A stretch of 64,000 nucleotides of DNA from Desmodus rotundus (GCF_022682495.2 NC_071391.1:40772498-40836497); one strand, 5' to 3'; positions 13,462 to 25,548 are shown, counted from the stretch's first letter. Notes: generated by a model not told the origin, from the letters alone. Numbers and translations: made by a program.

Positions 13462-13635
13462 ACCATGGTGGTTAAAGCACAAGCTCTGGACCTAAGATGC
13501 CTGGGTTCAAATCCTGGCTTCACCACTTGCAAACTTTTCGACCTTGGGCAAGTCTGTAGGCCTCTGTTTTCTCATCTGTAAAATGGGATTAATAGCATCA
13601 ACCAGTGGCTAAATGAAATGTTGCATGTAATACTC
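13462..13635 (+). repeat. MIR SINE
   Basis: Words in MIR order: 'ggttaaagcacaagctctgg', 'tgcctgggttcaaatcctgg', 'accttgggcaagt', 'ctcatctgtaaaatgggatt'. This is a well-preserved MIR core in the intron. Confidence 0.85.
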
Positions 13636-13670
13636 TTGACATGTGATAAGATTAATGTTAACTTATTTTT

Positions 13671-13894
13671 ATTATTATTATTTTTTATTTATTTATTTTT
13701 AGAGAGGGGGAAAGGAGGGAGAAATTGAGGGAGAGAAACATCGCTGTGCGAGGGATACATCGACTGGTTGCCTCTCACACGCCCCCAACTGGGGACCTGG
13801 CTTGTAACCCAGGCATGTGCCCTGACTGGGTCAAATCAGTGAGCTTTCGGTTCTCAGGCCAGCACTCAACCCACTGAGCCACACCAACCAGGGC
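13671..13894 (-). mobile_element. VES-type bat SINE (reverse), long target-site duplication
   Basis: Read in reverse it carries a T-rich tail, 'agagagggggaaaggaggga', 'catcgactggttgcctctca', 'aacccaggcatgtgccctga' and the head complement 'gccacaccaaccagggc'. The flanks share taatgttaacttattttt (13653-13670 and about 13895-13912), a nearly perfect target-site duplication of about 18 bases, so this insertion is relatively young. Confidence 0.93.
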
Positions 13895-14099
13895 TAATGT
13901 TAACTTATTTTTTTTATTATATTGCTAAAGAACTTGTACAGAATATTACTAAAATTGCATGATTTTTCCTGCCTCTTTCAAGGCTCTTTCGTCTATAGGT
14001 GTTAGAATAAACTAATGAACAAACTAAGAATAAGAAATACCATTTTCAAAGGTGATAAGGTGATGCTTCCAACCTCATTTTGCCCTCCGAGTTTGGTAG

Positions 14100-14480
14100 G
14101 GTCCCCAGTGCACTGTGGTAGATTGTGTTACTTTTCCCAGTTGTTTAATCCCTCCCTGTAAGGGATTGTACATTCACACCCTTCGCCCTGTGACTTTGCA
14201 GCTCTCCCTATTACAGTAAATGAAGGAAATTTTCCTTTTCACTCCACTAATGTTGGTCTGAGTTATATGACTCACTTTGGCTCGTGGAATGTGAAGAGGT
14301 GTAATGTAAGCAGAAATCTTAAGAGTGTTTGCGTGACTGAGCTTGCTCTGTGTATGTCTGCCACCCGCCATGAGGAGAACATGCCTGCAGGGAGCCCCAG
14401 GTCTTAGAACCATAAGGATTGTGGAGCAGACCTGAACCCAAAGCAAAGCCTGAAGTCTAGCCTAGCACAGCCAAGTCCTA
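14100..14480. repeat. Degraded LTR-like repeat
   Basis: The run 'gagttatatgactcactttgg...ctcgtggaatgtgaagaggt...gtaagcagaaatcttaagagtg' resembles old MaLR/MER-type LTR text of the kind also seen at 58.8-59.1 kb. Ends are not resolved and the family is not assigned. Confidence 0.35.
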
Positions 14481-14691
14481 CAGCTAATTGAGAAAAATTA
14501 ATGTCTATTGTTATAAGATATAAGACTTTTGTCGTTGTTTCTTATGTAGTTGTACAGAAAAGAGTTAACAAAGCAAGCCTAAACTGCTATCTTTGAAAAG
14601 GTTTGCTTGCAAGGCTGGCCCTTGGCTGGCTTCTGAGAACTTAGGTTTTGGGAAGGTTGCTACCATTAACTGATAAGAATGATTCATTGCA

Positions 14692-14917
14692 CCCTGGCTG
14701 GTGTGGCTTAGTAGACTGAGTGACAGCTGGCGAACCAAAAGGTCACTGGTTCAATTCCCAGTCAGGGCACATGCCTGGGTTGCAGGCCAGGTCCCCAGTT
14801 GGGGGCGTGTGAGAGGCAACCAGTCGATGTATCTCTTGCACAGTGATGTTTCTCTCCCTCTCTTTCTCCCTCCCTTCCCATCTCTCTAAAAATAAATAAA
14901 TAAAATCTTAAAAAAAA
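14692..14917 (+). mobile_element. VES-type bat SINE, full length
   Basis: It begins 'ccctggctggtgtggcttag', has box B text 'ggttcaattcccagtcaggg', then 'gggggcgtgtgagaggcaac' and 'cgatgtatctcttgc', and ends in 'aaataaataaataaaatctt' plus an A-run. Imperfect flanking repeat aagaatgattca/aagaatgactca at 14675 and 14918. This is the best head-to-tail VES copy in the window; its reverse complement explains the element at 13.67 kb. Confidence 0.93.
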
Positions 14918-15481
14918 AAGAATGACTCACCATGCCTAAACTGTTTGTACAAACAATATGCTTTCTGCTGAACACCTGCTTTCCTCCTGGTAGTCTGGAA
15001 TTTTGGCAGGTGCGAGGCAGAGGCTGCCTACATGACCAGCTCCCAGAAATAACCCTGGGTTGCGGGCTCTATAAGAGCTTCCCTGGTTGGCAGCATCTCT
15101 CACGTGTTGTCACAACCTGCTGCGGCAGTAATTAAGTGCATTCCATGTGAGGGAAGAGAGCCCTTGGAGCTTGAGCCTGGTTTCCACTGGACTTCGCCTC
15201 GAGTGCCTTTTACCGTTGCTAGTTGTGCTGTATGTCCTTCCACGGTACTAAATCCTAGCAATGAGGACAACTATATACTGAATCGTGGACCCTGGGGGTG
15301 ATCTTGGGGACCTCCAAACCCAGTAGCATGACTGCAGCAACAGCTGACTGAGAAAGGTACAAATAATTGTGCTAACAGGAATCTTGACCCGTTGTTCTTT
15401 GATCTGATAATGCTGTTTGCTGTGCCAGGTGCTAGTTCGGATTCATAGACTTCCGTAAACAACAATGCTATTGTCCCTGTT

Positions 15482-15494
15482 CCCCCCCCCCCCC
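15482..15494. repeat. Poly-C run
   Basis: Thirteen consecutive C. The length is likely to vary between individuals and between assemblies. Confidence 0.9.
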
Positions 15495-15959
15495 ACCTCC
15501 CGTGTAAGGGCTTGGGCTTCACCACCACAGACTCAGCCAGGCGTCCACAGTTAAATGGATAGATTGGTGAATCCTTTCAAATCATTTCCCTGGTCTCCCA
15601 AATCTGGCTTTTGCTTAGTCCCCCTTAGGGTCTGTAGCTGTTAGGATATGCTCCGTATACCTTTTTCCTGGGAAGAACCAACCATTAGGTTGGGTTATTA
15701 CTAATATGCTTCGATCAGATGTATTAATTTGGGGCAATTCACCTGTTTTCCTGCCTTTATGCTCTAATTGTCACATGTATGAAATCTACATAATTGTAAA
15801 TCCCACAAAACAAGGTTTTAATTTTTGCTTTAAACAGTCATATGTATTCCAAGAAATTAAGAGGAAAAACTGTCATGTAGTTACTCCGATATTTACTATT
15901 TCTGGTGCTCTTCTTTCCTTTCCGAAAATCCAGCTTTTCATCTGGTGTGATTTCCCTTC

Positions 15960-16930
15960 TGGCTGATGAACTCCCTTTGATTTCTTGTATTGCTTGTCTG
16001 CTAGTGATGAATTCTCCTAGTTTTCTTTTATCTACAATGTCTTTATTTTGTCTTAACTTTTGAAGGATAGTTTCTGTTCACAGAATTCTGTCCTCACATG
16101 TTCCGGTGTCCGCACTTTAAAGATGTTACTCTACTGCCTTCTGGCTTGCAGTTTCTCTGATAAGGAGTCGTTTGTAATTTGAGATGTCCTTTCCCCATAC
16201 GCAATGTGTTTCTATCCTCTGAATGGTCTCAAGATTTTCTCTTCATCTTTGGTTGTTAGCAGTTTGACAGTGACATTTGCAGGCATGCTCTTCACATTTA
16301 CTCAGCTTAGGGTTTGTGGAACTTCTTGAATCTGTAAATTCGAATCTTTTGGAAATTTTGTCATTATTTTTTTCTTAAGTTTTTCCAGACACTCCACTCA
16401 CATGTTAGACCTTTTGATACTGTTCTGTAGTTCGTTGAGGCAAATGCTTCTTTATCAATCTCTTATTTAAATTGGATATATTCCATTGATCGATCTTCAG
16501 GTTCGCTCTCCTGTTATCTCCATTTTCCTATTAAACCTATCCTGTGACAGGTGTAATATTTAATTTCACACATTATATTTTATTCTAAAATTTTAATTTG
16601 GTCTGCTGATACCTCCTTTATTCATCAAATATTTTTCCTAACAGCACTGATAATAGTTGTGATAACTATTTTTCAAAATCCTTGTTTGCTAATTCCAACA
16701 TCTGGGTCATCTCAGGGTCTGTCTCAATATTTTAGTTGTTATTTCTGTTAAGTAACTTTGCATGTATCCTAGACATTGAAAATGTTACGTGGTGCTGACT
16801 TTGGATTCGGCTCTGTTCCTCCAAAAAGTGTTGACGTTTCTGTTTTAGCAGGCAGTTTTTAGGCTGAACGCAAACAGCAAATTGTCTCCTAGCCAGCAGT
16901 TCAAAGCTGAGGTCGGTTCATGTATCTTCA
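15960..16930 (-). repeat. Ancient L1 5'/ORF1-region fragment (reverse orientation)
   Basis: Phrases in order: 'ggttgttagcagtttgacag', 'tttgtggaacttcttgaatc', 'tccattgatcgatcttcagg', 'tttgctaattccaacatctg', 'gtgttgacgtttctgtttta' and 'gcaggcagtttttaggctga'. Together they read as the reverse complement of the 5'/ORF1 region of an old L1M element. It has no usable frame. Confidence 0.6.
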
Positions 16931-18281
16931 GCTGGGCACAATTTAGGACGCCCCTTCTCTGGCTGTGTCCTTTTAGAGATTCAGTACTTTCTGGTGTCTG
17001 TGGTTGCTTTGAATACTATTCTCTAATTCTTAAGACCAGAACGGGAAAGTTGTAAAAGCACCCAGTTTGGGGCCATGGTGGGGAGAGGGGAAAACCACAT
17101 TGTTGTCAAAGGAGCACCATTTGACATCACAACCGAAATCATGGAAGCCAGACAACAATGGAGTGGCATCATTAAAGTGCTAAGAACAAACAAAACAAAA
17201 AAGCCTACTAGCTTGGAATTAGTGATAATTTGCCTTGAAAAATAAAGATAAAAAGGTTTGCAGGTATGTGAAAGATGAGGGAATTTGTTACCAGCATACT
17301 TTACTGTAAGAGATACTCAAAGAAAAATTTCAAGATAACAGAAAAAATTCACGGTGAAAGAAAATGATCCCAGATGGAAGCGCTGAACTGCAGGAACATA
17401 TGAAGGTCAATGGCAGGAGTAAATATGTGAGTAAAAATCCTTTTAAAAACATCATAACAGATGCACAAAAACAGAAAAATCTAAATAGTTCTATATTTAT
17501 TTTTAAAATTGAATTTATGATTAAGAATTTTCCAAGAAAGAAAACCGCAGTCCCAAATGATTTCAACTGGTAAATTCCTCCAAATGTTTAACTAAAGAAG
17601 AAAGAAGAAAAAGCTTTTTACACCGTCTCTTGAGAATATTTCTCAACACATTTATAAGGTGAGCATAACATTAATACCAAAACATGACAGGGTTGTTGCA
17701 AGAAAAGACAATTATTAGCCAATATCTCTCATAAACCTAGATGCAAAAATCCGAAACTCAATATTGGCTGAATCCAGAAATACATAGAAAACGTAACACA
17801 TCACGATCAAGTGTCCAGTATACTCCAGAAACGTGTGTCCGGGTTAACATCCAAGAATCAGCCGCTGTAGTTCACCACATTAGTAGGTAGAGGGGAAAGC
17901 CATATGATTATCTCATTAATTTTGAAAAAAAATAGGTAAAATTCAACAATCAAACATGAGAAAAACCCTCAGCAGAGTGGTACAGATGGGAACTTCTTTT
18001 ACGTATTAAGAGATTTTTACAAAAAGAAAACACGCAGCAACTTCTAAAGCCAGTATCACAGTGGTGCCTTGGTCCTCGCTGTTAGCTCGGCCCAGGACCT
18101 GCCACGAGCGCCCAATGCTGAAGCGCTGTCTCTTGCGGGGCGGCGCTGTGACTAGCAAGTTCTAGCCGGTGCACGAGCCCCGAGCAAGCGCTGAGTGCGG
18201 AAACGTGTTCTTCTCACCAAAAAGCAGTGGGTACAGGGTTTAATGAGTTCTGAAGCTGACAAGTTCTGAGGTATCACTGTA

Positions 18282-18464
18282 TTTCTAGTGGGGGAGGGAA
18301 GGAGAAAGAAAGGGAGAGAAACATTGAGAGAAACATCAGTCATTTGCCTTCTGCAAGCTCCCCAGCCGGAGCCTGCAACCCAGGCACGCGCCCTGACCAG
18401 GAATCAAACCAGTGACCTTTCAGTTTGCAGGACAACACCCAACCGAGCCCCACAGCCAGGGCTC
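18282..18464 (-). mobile_element. VES-type bat SINE (reverse), inside L1
   Basis: Reverse-oriented VES: 'gggagggaaggagaaagaaa', 'aacccaggcacgcgccctga', 'aatcaaaccagtgacctttc', ending 'cccacagccagggct'. No clear target-site duplication. It is more diverged than the 13.7 and 14.7 kb copies. Confidence 0.85.
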
Positions 18465-19349
18465 TACTTATTTTTAACATGCTAGAGGTCTTAGCCAGTA
18501 CATCGAGGGAAGTAAAAGAAGTAAAATTATGTAGATTGAAAAGAATAAGACTCTCTGTAGATGACACTAGAAATGACCAACCAGAAAACAAAATTTTAAA
18601 ATATTTAAAATATTGTTGTAAAATATAAAGTACTTAATGATAAATCTAATAGAATATGTAATACATTTATACAATCTAATAAAAATATGTAAAACATTTT
18701 TACCAAAATCTACAACATATTGCTGAGTGAAATTGAAGAGTATTGAAATACATGGGGAGATATACCATGTTCATTGATTGGAAGATCTGATATTTTTAAG
18801 GTGTCAGTTCTCCCCAAATTATAACTTTAAAGCTACCTCAGTTGAAATCTAGGACTTTTGCTTTTCTGTTAGAAATTAACAAGATAGTTCTAAAATTTAT
18901 TTGGAAATGCATAAGACCTAGAACACAACCTTGAAAAGAACAAAGTTGGAGAACTTACATGACCTGATTTCCGTACTTACTGTGTAGCTGCAGTAGTTGA
19001 TATAGTGGGGTATTGGTGTGAGAATAGACAAGTGTATGAATAAAACAGAATGAAGAGCCTAGAAATTGACCCACATTTATGTAGTCAGTGGATTACCGAC
19101 AGATGTAAAGTCATTTGGTGGGCAAAGGATAGTTTTCTCAATAAAATGGTACTGGAATAATAGGGTATTTAGATAGAAAAATTAACTTTGACATTCCTAG
19201 CTTACCTGTACACAAAAATTTGTTTGGCTTGGGTTATAGACCTAACTCTAAAAGTTAAACGATAAGGCCTGGGAGAATATCTTCCAACCAGAGAGTAGTC
19301 AGAATTCTTAGAACACAGGAAGCACTTTAAAAAATGGATAGAACGAAAG

Positions 19350-19551
19350 CCCTGGCCAGGTAGCTCAGTGGGTTAGAGCACCGTCCCGAAACGCCAAGGT
19401 CGTGGGTTTGATCTGCAGTGGGACATGTATATATATGTATACGCCCTGATGGGAGATCGATACAACCAATAAATGTGTAAATAAGTGGAACAATGAATCG
19501 ATGTTTCTCTTTCTCTAAAAAATCAATACAAATCAATCAAAATAAATAAAA
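19350..19551 (+). mobile_element. VES-type SINE, divergent subfamily, inside L1
   Basis: The head 'ccctggccaggtagctcagt' and 'gggttagagcaccgtcccga' retain tRNA-like box A text. It then carries 'aaggtcgtgggtttgatctg' and a distinct body ('cgatacaaccaataaatgtg', 'atgaatcgatgtttctcttt') not shared with the other copies, and ends in an A-rich tail. It therefore represents a different VES subfamily. Confidence 0.85.
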
Positions 19552-20224
19552 TGGACTTTATCAAATGTAAACACACTTGTTCATTTAAAAGATATGAAAA
19601 GGAATAAGAAAGCCACACACAGGGAGAAAATATTTGTAATAAATACATCTGACTTGTATCCAGCATATGGAGATAATTCCTACAAGTCAATGATAATAAG
19701 GCACCCTGATTTTTAAAAAGGCATGTCTTGAACGACACCTCAGATAGGAAGATACACAAGAAGTCAATAAGCGTATGAAAAATGTGCAAGATCATTAGTC
19801 ATCAGCAAAATACAGTGATATCAGGAAAAGCCATAATGATACAACACTACACTCTAGAATTGTCAAATTTAAAAAGACTGAAAAGTCTGACTTTTAGCAA
19901 ATATTGGAGCAACTGGAATTTTCCTACATTGCTGATAAGAATGCAAAATGGTACAATTCCTTTGGAATACAGTTGGCAGTTATTTATAAAGTGAAGCATT
20001 TACTTACCATTTACCTAGTAAATCCCGAGTATAAGTTGGAAAAAGGATTTCTGAATATGTTTATAGCAGCTTTATATATAACCAGCAACAGCCCAAATAT
20101 CCATTAATAGAAGAATGGATAAACAAATTGTACCATATACATACAATCAAATATTACTTGACAATAAAAATGTTAAATCATGGATGAATCTCAGAAACAT
20201 GGTACAATACCATGAGAATCTATT

Positions 20225-20423
20225 TTTTAAAGATTTTTTTTTAGAGAGGGGGGAGGGAGGGAGGAAGAGAGGGAGAGAAACATCAGTTGGTTGCCTTTCA
20301 CCCCACCCACAATCGGAGGACCTGGCCCGCAACCCAGGCATGTTCCCTGACTGGGAACGGAACCGGCGACCTTTCGGTTTGCAAGATGACACCCACTCCA
20401 CTGAGCCACATCAGTCAGGGTAT
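20225..20423 (-). mobile_element. VES-type bat SINE (reverse), with target-site duplication
   Basis: Reverse VES: 'gggagggagggaggaagaga', 'catcagttggttgcctttca', 'gcaacccaggcatgttccct', 'tccactgagccacatcagtc'. The 10-base repeat agaatctatt at 20215-20224 and 20424-20433 flanks it. It interrupts the L1 3' end, whose text resumes after it. Confidence 0.92.
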
Positions 20424-23400
20424 AGAATCTATTATCTTAAAAAAAAATTCCAATTAAAACATGAAGCAAAAGAAATCAGAAACAAAAACTGCATACTGAA
20501 TGTTATTTCATTTATATGAAGTTTTAGAAAAGACAGAGTAATTTATGTTGAAAAATGCCAGAACACTTACAGCCCCAGGGTAGAAGGGAGCTGACGAGGA
20601 TGTGGCACTAGGGGACTTTCTGGGAAGTTGTTCTACTTCTTGATTCGCGTGTTGGCTATACCGGTCTGTGCATTGTGAAAACTCATAACACTGTACACTT
20701 GAAGTTTGTACATTCTACTGTATGTAAGTTATACTTTAATTAAAAAGAAAGAGACGTTTACATCTCTCTTTTAATTTGCAAGTTAGTTTTTCTTTTCATT
20801 AACTCCATGCAAGACCCAGCTTTTTATGTGGGAAGGCTTATACAAGAAGTCTATATATTTGGAAGTCAATCTCTCTTCTTCCCTTAGCCTGTCTTTCCTT
20901 CTTCCTTCCGAAAACCACAGGAATGTGAGCGAAAGTGGGTGACCATTGCAGCCAACGGTGTAGCTGAAAACTTGTATCAGAATGTTCTGTCACTTGCACC
21001 TTGTGCAGGCCTATTATTTGAATGTGTGACTCTAGAAATGGTTGCTATGGTGATAAACCACTTTACTTAAATAGCATATATTTTACTCAAAATTCAGAGA
21101 AGTGGTAGCAGTTTCTAGTAATCACGCACTGGTATTAGCTTTCAGGGATAAGCCAAGAGCTCACAGGTTTTGCATCCATTATCACCAGATGAGTTCATCA
21201 GGTTAAAGTCATGCCAGTGAATAATGAAATATGTATATTTAGCCCAGTTTTCTTGTTATGTATCTCCCCTTGCACACATGATGCCCCCTTTTCAAGACTG
21301 GTGATATGAGCTGGAGAAATCAGGCCAAGGGTGCTGAATTACTAAACGATGGAGCTGCAGGGAACCTTGTAAGGTCATCTTTCCCATCATTCTGCCTCCA
21401 GTGGGCCTGGCTGTCCTTCAGCAGTCCCAGACGGTGAGGCTCCGTCAGGGGAGGAGCGATGGCACTGCTGCTCCGGGCAGCCCCTGCCGTGGCCTTCCTG
21501 CCGCCTGCCGCGCTCTGAGATGCTGTCCAGCCCCGGTGCTGAAACCTTCTTTTATGGATTGTGATTACCCAGGTCCTCCAATTCTTTATATTTTTGAGAC
21601 TGAAGAACTCTCTTGTAAAGAATCCTCCACCCATTAATCACATTAGGAGCCTGTCTGTAAACCTTCTTGGTCTCTTTTTTTCTGTTCAAGCTGGTTGCAG
21701 TGTTTTGGGTATGAATTCTCCATGATTTTATATAAGGATAGATTTTTTTTCTTTCGTTTCGAAGATGCTTACTGATGATAGCCAGGTTTTCTTGGGCGCT
21801 GTGCAGTAGTATACCAGCATCTTCAGAGAATAGTCTAGCGATGTTTACTGTAGATCCTCTTTCCTGGATTGATGATGATGGCCAACAGTCTCGCAATAAC
21901 CATTTAGACTCTTTCCCCTTAGACCTGAACACTGGTGTTCGTCTCTCGTCGTTCTCCCGCTTTGTGCGAGCTTATGGGAGCCCGTCACCTTCTCTTTGCC
22001 TCCCATGACCTGCAAGATCTCAGTAACTCCTGTAGCCTTGGCAGTTGCACTTTTCATTTCTCTGTCTGTGACTCATACAACTGTCAAACTGTGTCAGTGA
22101 CAGATCTTTGAGGAATTCCATCAACTATGAGAACAGGGAAACAGACAGCTAAAATTTAGATAATCTATAACCTAAAATCTGTATCCCTGAAAAATTAAGA
22201 TTTGTTCATGTTTCTAGAGAAAAGCCTAGAAACCAGAATTTGCCTTGGCTGGTTGTGTTCCAAGGAGACGAGAGACTTGGCTCTTGGGGAAGAAAGTTAA
22301 TGCTCTGCCCGAAGGGCCGCGGGAGGACCTGCCTGCGCCCATGTTGTTGGCGTCGGAGAGCAGTCTCAGCTGGGGGAAATGTCAGAGGAGTCTTTAGGAA
22401 AGCTCTTATGACTCTGCTTCCTAAACTTAATGCAACTGCAGACTAGGCAAAGAGACGTGGTAAAGTGCACACACATACAATATTTAACAAAAAGCACACA
22501 TACGCGAGAAGCTTCTAACCGATAAACATTTGCATAAAGGTAAGTGGATTTGCACTGATGTAACCAGGGAGGAGAGGAACGAATATGGTGATTTTTTTCA
22601 CTGTGTCCAGTTTTAGGCCGATTTTGGAGCTCTATTAAAATATGGTTGACGATACCAGTTTTAAGATGTATTAAATACTAGACTGAAAACAAAATAAGAA
22701 AACAGGCACTTAGGCGTTCCCGGTAAGAGCATTAGTGTAGTGATTCGAGTACAGTAATTAACAAAAGGAAGCCTGACGAAGAGTGGAAACATTAAACCAG
22801 ATAGGAATGTGAGTGCATCAGAAAGAAACTGACTGAGTCTCTCTTCCTGTCCGCCGGAGTACTGGTCGTGGTGGACATGTCGAAAACATTTCCTCAGTGT
22901 CCTAGAGGTGGAAATGTCAGAGAGACAGGGTTAAAGTTAGGTTCACCTTTCAATAGGATTCGTACGTCAAGTGGGTTAAGTTTTTATGAATCGAAATTTC
23001 CACGATAGAGTTCATGTCTTCAGGACCAGGCCCGCACTAGACAAAGCGCCTTACCTTCAGCCAGGGCCGATGCCATGCCAGGGCCTCTGGGCGCCGTCCT
23101 CTCCCCCCGTTGCCGAGCACAGGAGTTTTCAGGGAGGGTACCGCCCACATTACTGAATGCTAATGCACTTTAAGTATTTTCTATTTCTTGAAAGAATATA
23201 CAGAGAAGCAACACAGAAATTTTCTTGGGGGAAAAAAAACTATGAAGAAAAGGACCTGTTTATACACTTCCAAACTTATACAAATTAATTTTTTCAATGA
23301 ACAAACTTACCAGCTCAAGAATTAGCAGACACCGTTGTCCAGCCGTGCACGGGTGGCGCTCTGCAGAGGCCCGTTTGCAGGGCTCTCTGCAGTAAGCAGC

Positions 23401-23984
23401 CGTCAGGTAGATTTTCTGGTTCTTAAAATGCCAGTACCAAAAATCGCTGTGACCTGTGGGTTTGTTGCAGCCCAGGGAGGTCATTTACTCATTGGACAAT
23501 ATATATTAAGTGCTGCCACTGTGCACAAAACATGGTCACTTGAATCACAGGAGCCTGAGCGACCAGAGAAACACCAGGTTCATTTGCTATCTTTTCATTT
23601 TCAGTCGTTAACCTAACTATCACCGCATACTCCCGCTGTTTCAGTCAACTGGAGTAGCACTCGTGAGCCCTGCCCCAGATCCCTCTGCGTGTGCGCCCCA
23701 CGCCTTGCCAGGCGGACCACACCCCGCGTCTCGCCCCCAGCCTGCCTGTGTCTGCCTCCTGAGACGCTCTCAGCTCTTTCGGAGCTCTGTGCGCTGCGTC
23801 ATTTAATTAGAAGTGATCACTTTTAGAATGGGTCTAGGATCAAAATAGACTCTGCTTCCCTCCTGACAGGATGAGAGACCGTCTCCTCCTTGCGGGGTGC
23901 AGTGACCTGAGAAAATACAGTCGCCTGTTAAAATCTGGTTTACCTGTTTCATGCTTTGAAGTCACGAAGTACCTTCATGGCCAC

Positions 23985-24130
23985 CACCTTGTTCATTCTC
24001 ATGATAGACCCGTGTAGTAAATGTGCAGATAACGTTTTCCCCACCTGGCAGTGAGGCAGCAAGGCTCCGAGAGGTCTGCAGGCCTGGCCAAGGGGTGCGA
24101 CGGGGATTAGAAGGCAGTGCCTGGACTCCG
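23985..24130 (-). repeat. MIR SINE (reverse)
   Basis: The words 'acgttttccccacctggcag', 'tgaggcagcaaggctccgag' and 'ggattagaaggcagtgcctg' follow reverse MIR order (allele count, dissimilar ends, diverged core). Confidence 0.55.
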
Positions 24131-24576
24131 TGCAGAGAACGGAGAGGCGGTGAGGAGTGGGCCTGTGCAGCAGCTTTGTACCCAGGCAGCGAGCATAGTC
24201 ATGATGATGGGCTGGTGGGGACCCACGCAAACATCACCGCTTGTCTAGGACCTGTGAAGATGAGCCGAGCACCGCTGTGTGCAAACGGATGGCCCTATGC
24301 AAATGTCAGCACACCTTTACTTTCGTTTTGTGTGGCAGAGCCTTTGAAATTGTATCTGGAGTTTGCTCTCCAGCAAACACTAAACAACGCCGTTTTCCTG
24401 CAGGTGCTAACGGGCTTTCTTTGCCATAATAACAATTTCACAATGTGATTAGTTTACATTTCACATCTGGAGAGTGTTCAGCTTACAAATCTGGCACAAT
24501 TTTGCAGTTCTTTGCTTCTTTGAATTGATGTACGTTGCTTTGTGTCTGAAAATTAATCCAGCCCTTTTATTTCTAG

Positions 24577-24789
24577 CCCACTGCTTATAAAAAGAAATTT
24601 CCTGTGACCAGTAAGAGGGGAAACATGGACAACCTGGACACGAGCAGTTCAAACTCCACATCCAGCAGACTCCTTCCAGCCGGAATCAAGGGAGAACTAG
24701 AGAAACCCTCTGGGACTTCAAGCCACGTAACCACCACCAAATACACTCCTAAATCCTTTGCCCTGCCTAGAACCAAAAAGAAACTCTAA
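24577..24789 (+). CDS. STK33: STK33 last coding exon and stop
   Basis: After a strong acceptor (ccttttatttctag) come 70 codons and a taa stop. The exon starts P-T-A-Y-K-K-K-F-P-V-T-S-K, continues L-L-P-A-G-I-K-G-E-L-E-K-P-S, and ends A-L-P-R-T-K-K-K-L-stop. Human STK33 ends R-T-K-K-K-L and contains the same L-L-P-A-x-I-K-G-E-x-E-K block, so this is the true C-terminus. The residues are Ser/Thr/Lys-rich and predicted disordered, with no domain. Exon phase (0) agrees with the previous exon. Confidence 0.95.
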   Translation, partial: PTAYKKKFPVTSKRGNMDNLDTSSSNSTSSRLLPAGIKGELEKPSGTSSHVTTTKYTPKSFALPRTKKKL

Positions 24790-25206
24790 GATTCCCTCCA
24801 ACGCTGAATAGCCCCAAAACAGAGCTGCTCTTTCTAGTGCTAAAATGAGGGGGTAGGATGTGTAAAGGACCAGCACTATGTGAGCTTTTAGCTCCACCGA
24901 GTCCTGCAGTGTGTTTGCACCAGTTTAAAATTGAAGCTAGTTATCTCCACGCAGCGTGGTGTTGAAGGACAGCCACCCACGGGCTCGATGGCAGGGCTGC
25001 GGTCGAAACTGACGCCAGATCCTTTGCGGGTTGTTTAGAGGAGCAGGTACCCGCAGAGCAAGGCTGTGGGCGTGCTTGCTCAGTTTTACTTCACGTTCTT
25101 AGATTTCAGCACAAGTCTTTATAGGGGAAGCGAGCGCCAGTGTGGTAATGGAGGTTCCTAATAACTATGTGCACTGTGCACTAGAAGACTTTGTTAGGAG
25201 ATTACT

Positions 25207-25212
25207 AATAAA
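25207..25212 (+). terminator. STK33: Candidate proximal polyadenylation signal AATAAA
   Basis: Canonical hexamer about 420 bases after the stop, within 'attactaataaacttaccac'. It could give a shorter 3' UTR. Confidence 0.45.
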
Positions 25213-25375
25213 CTTACCACAGGCATAACAGCCGGAGTGCCTCGGCCATTCACGTGTGTTCTTGTCATGGTAGGTTGCTGTCGATTGTTTAACACGATTC
25301 GAATGTAGAAAAATAGGAGATTTTGTAACTGCTTGCCATTAACTTGCTGCTAAATTCCCATGTATTGATTGACTC

Positions 25376-25381
25376 AATAAA
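25376..25381 (+). terminator. STK33: Candidate distal polyadenylation signal AATAAA
   Basis: Canonical hexamer within 'gactcaataaaagacagatg', followed about 25 bases later by T-rich text (ctttttatgtt) that could serve as the downstream element. It is the more likely main signal. Confidence 0.6.
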
Positions 25382-25548
25382 AGACAGATGTTACCCATGC
25401 ACATTACTTTTTATGTTAACAGGGAGTGAATATCGTAAGGTCCTCTAAGCCCCCATGCAAATGGGAGCTTGGCCCACCACTGCGGAGGGAGGTGCGCATC
25501 TTCGGGGAAGGTCATGAGGCTGGCTGTAGGGGGAAGTACATAATTACT

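Larger units (their letters stand above)
17090..20760 (+). repeat. Ancient L1 (ORF2 and 3' end remnants), interrupted by three SINEs
   Basis: From 17.09 kb the text follows an old L1 in sense orientation. 17.26-17.45 kb matches 'gaatttgttaccagca...agatggaagc'. 17.5-17.8 kb still spells reverse-transcriptase-upstream residues K-N-F-P-x-K-K-x-x-x-P and 'ccaatatctctcataaacct'. 18.7-19.2 kb carries the 'attgattggaagatctgata...aaattataactttaaagct' region. 20.08-20.76 kb is the 3' end ('aatatccattaatagaagaatg' type and 'gaaaactcataacactgtac'). VES SINEs at 18.28, 19.35 and 20.22 kb lie inside it, so the L1 is the older layer. All frames are broken. Confidence 0.72.
9598..24576 (+). other. STK33: STK33 last intron, 15 kb
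   Basis: Donor gtagga at 9598 and acceptor 'ccttttatttctag' ending at 24576. It holds VES SINEs at 11.5, 13.7, 14.7, 18.3, 19.35 and 20.2 kb, an inverted L1 pair at 16.0-20.8 kb, MIRs at 13.5 and 24.0 kb and a CA-rich repeat at 10.8 kb. In 9.8-10.7, 11.0-11.5, 11.8-13.4, 14.95-15.95 and 20.8-23.9 kb I see no gene or named repeat. The short open frames in those stretches lack exon signals and are treated as chance. Confidence 0.8.
24790..25400 (+). other. STK33: STK33 3' UTR (inferred)
   Basis: About 600 bases run from the stop to the last polyadenylation signal. It is free of recognisable interspersed repeats, unlike the intron before it, and a SINE begins about 150 bases further on. The end is inferred from the AATAAA at 25376, not from transcript data. 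Confidence 0.6.

Noticed and set aside
19366..19420. tRNA gene candidate (tagctcagtgggttagagca and gggtttgatct box-like words)
   Set aside because: Box A and box B text is part of a VES SINE; no cloverleaf or acceptor stem closes around it.
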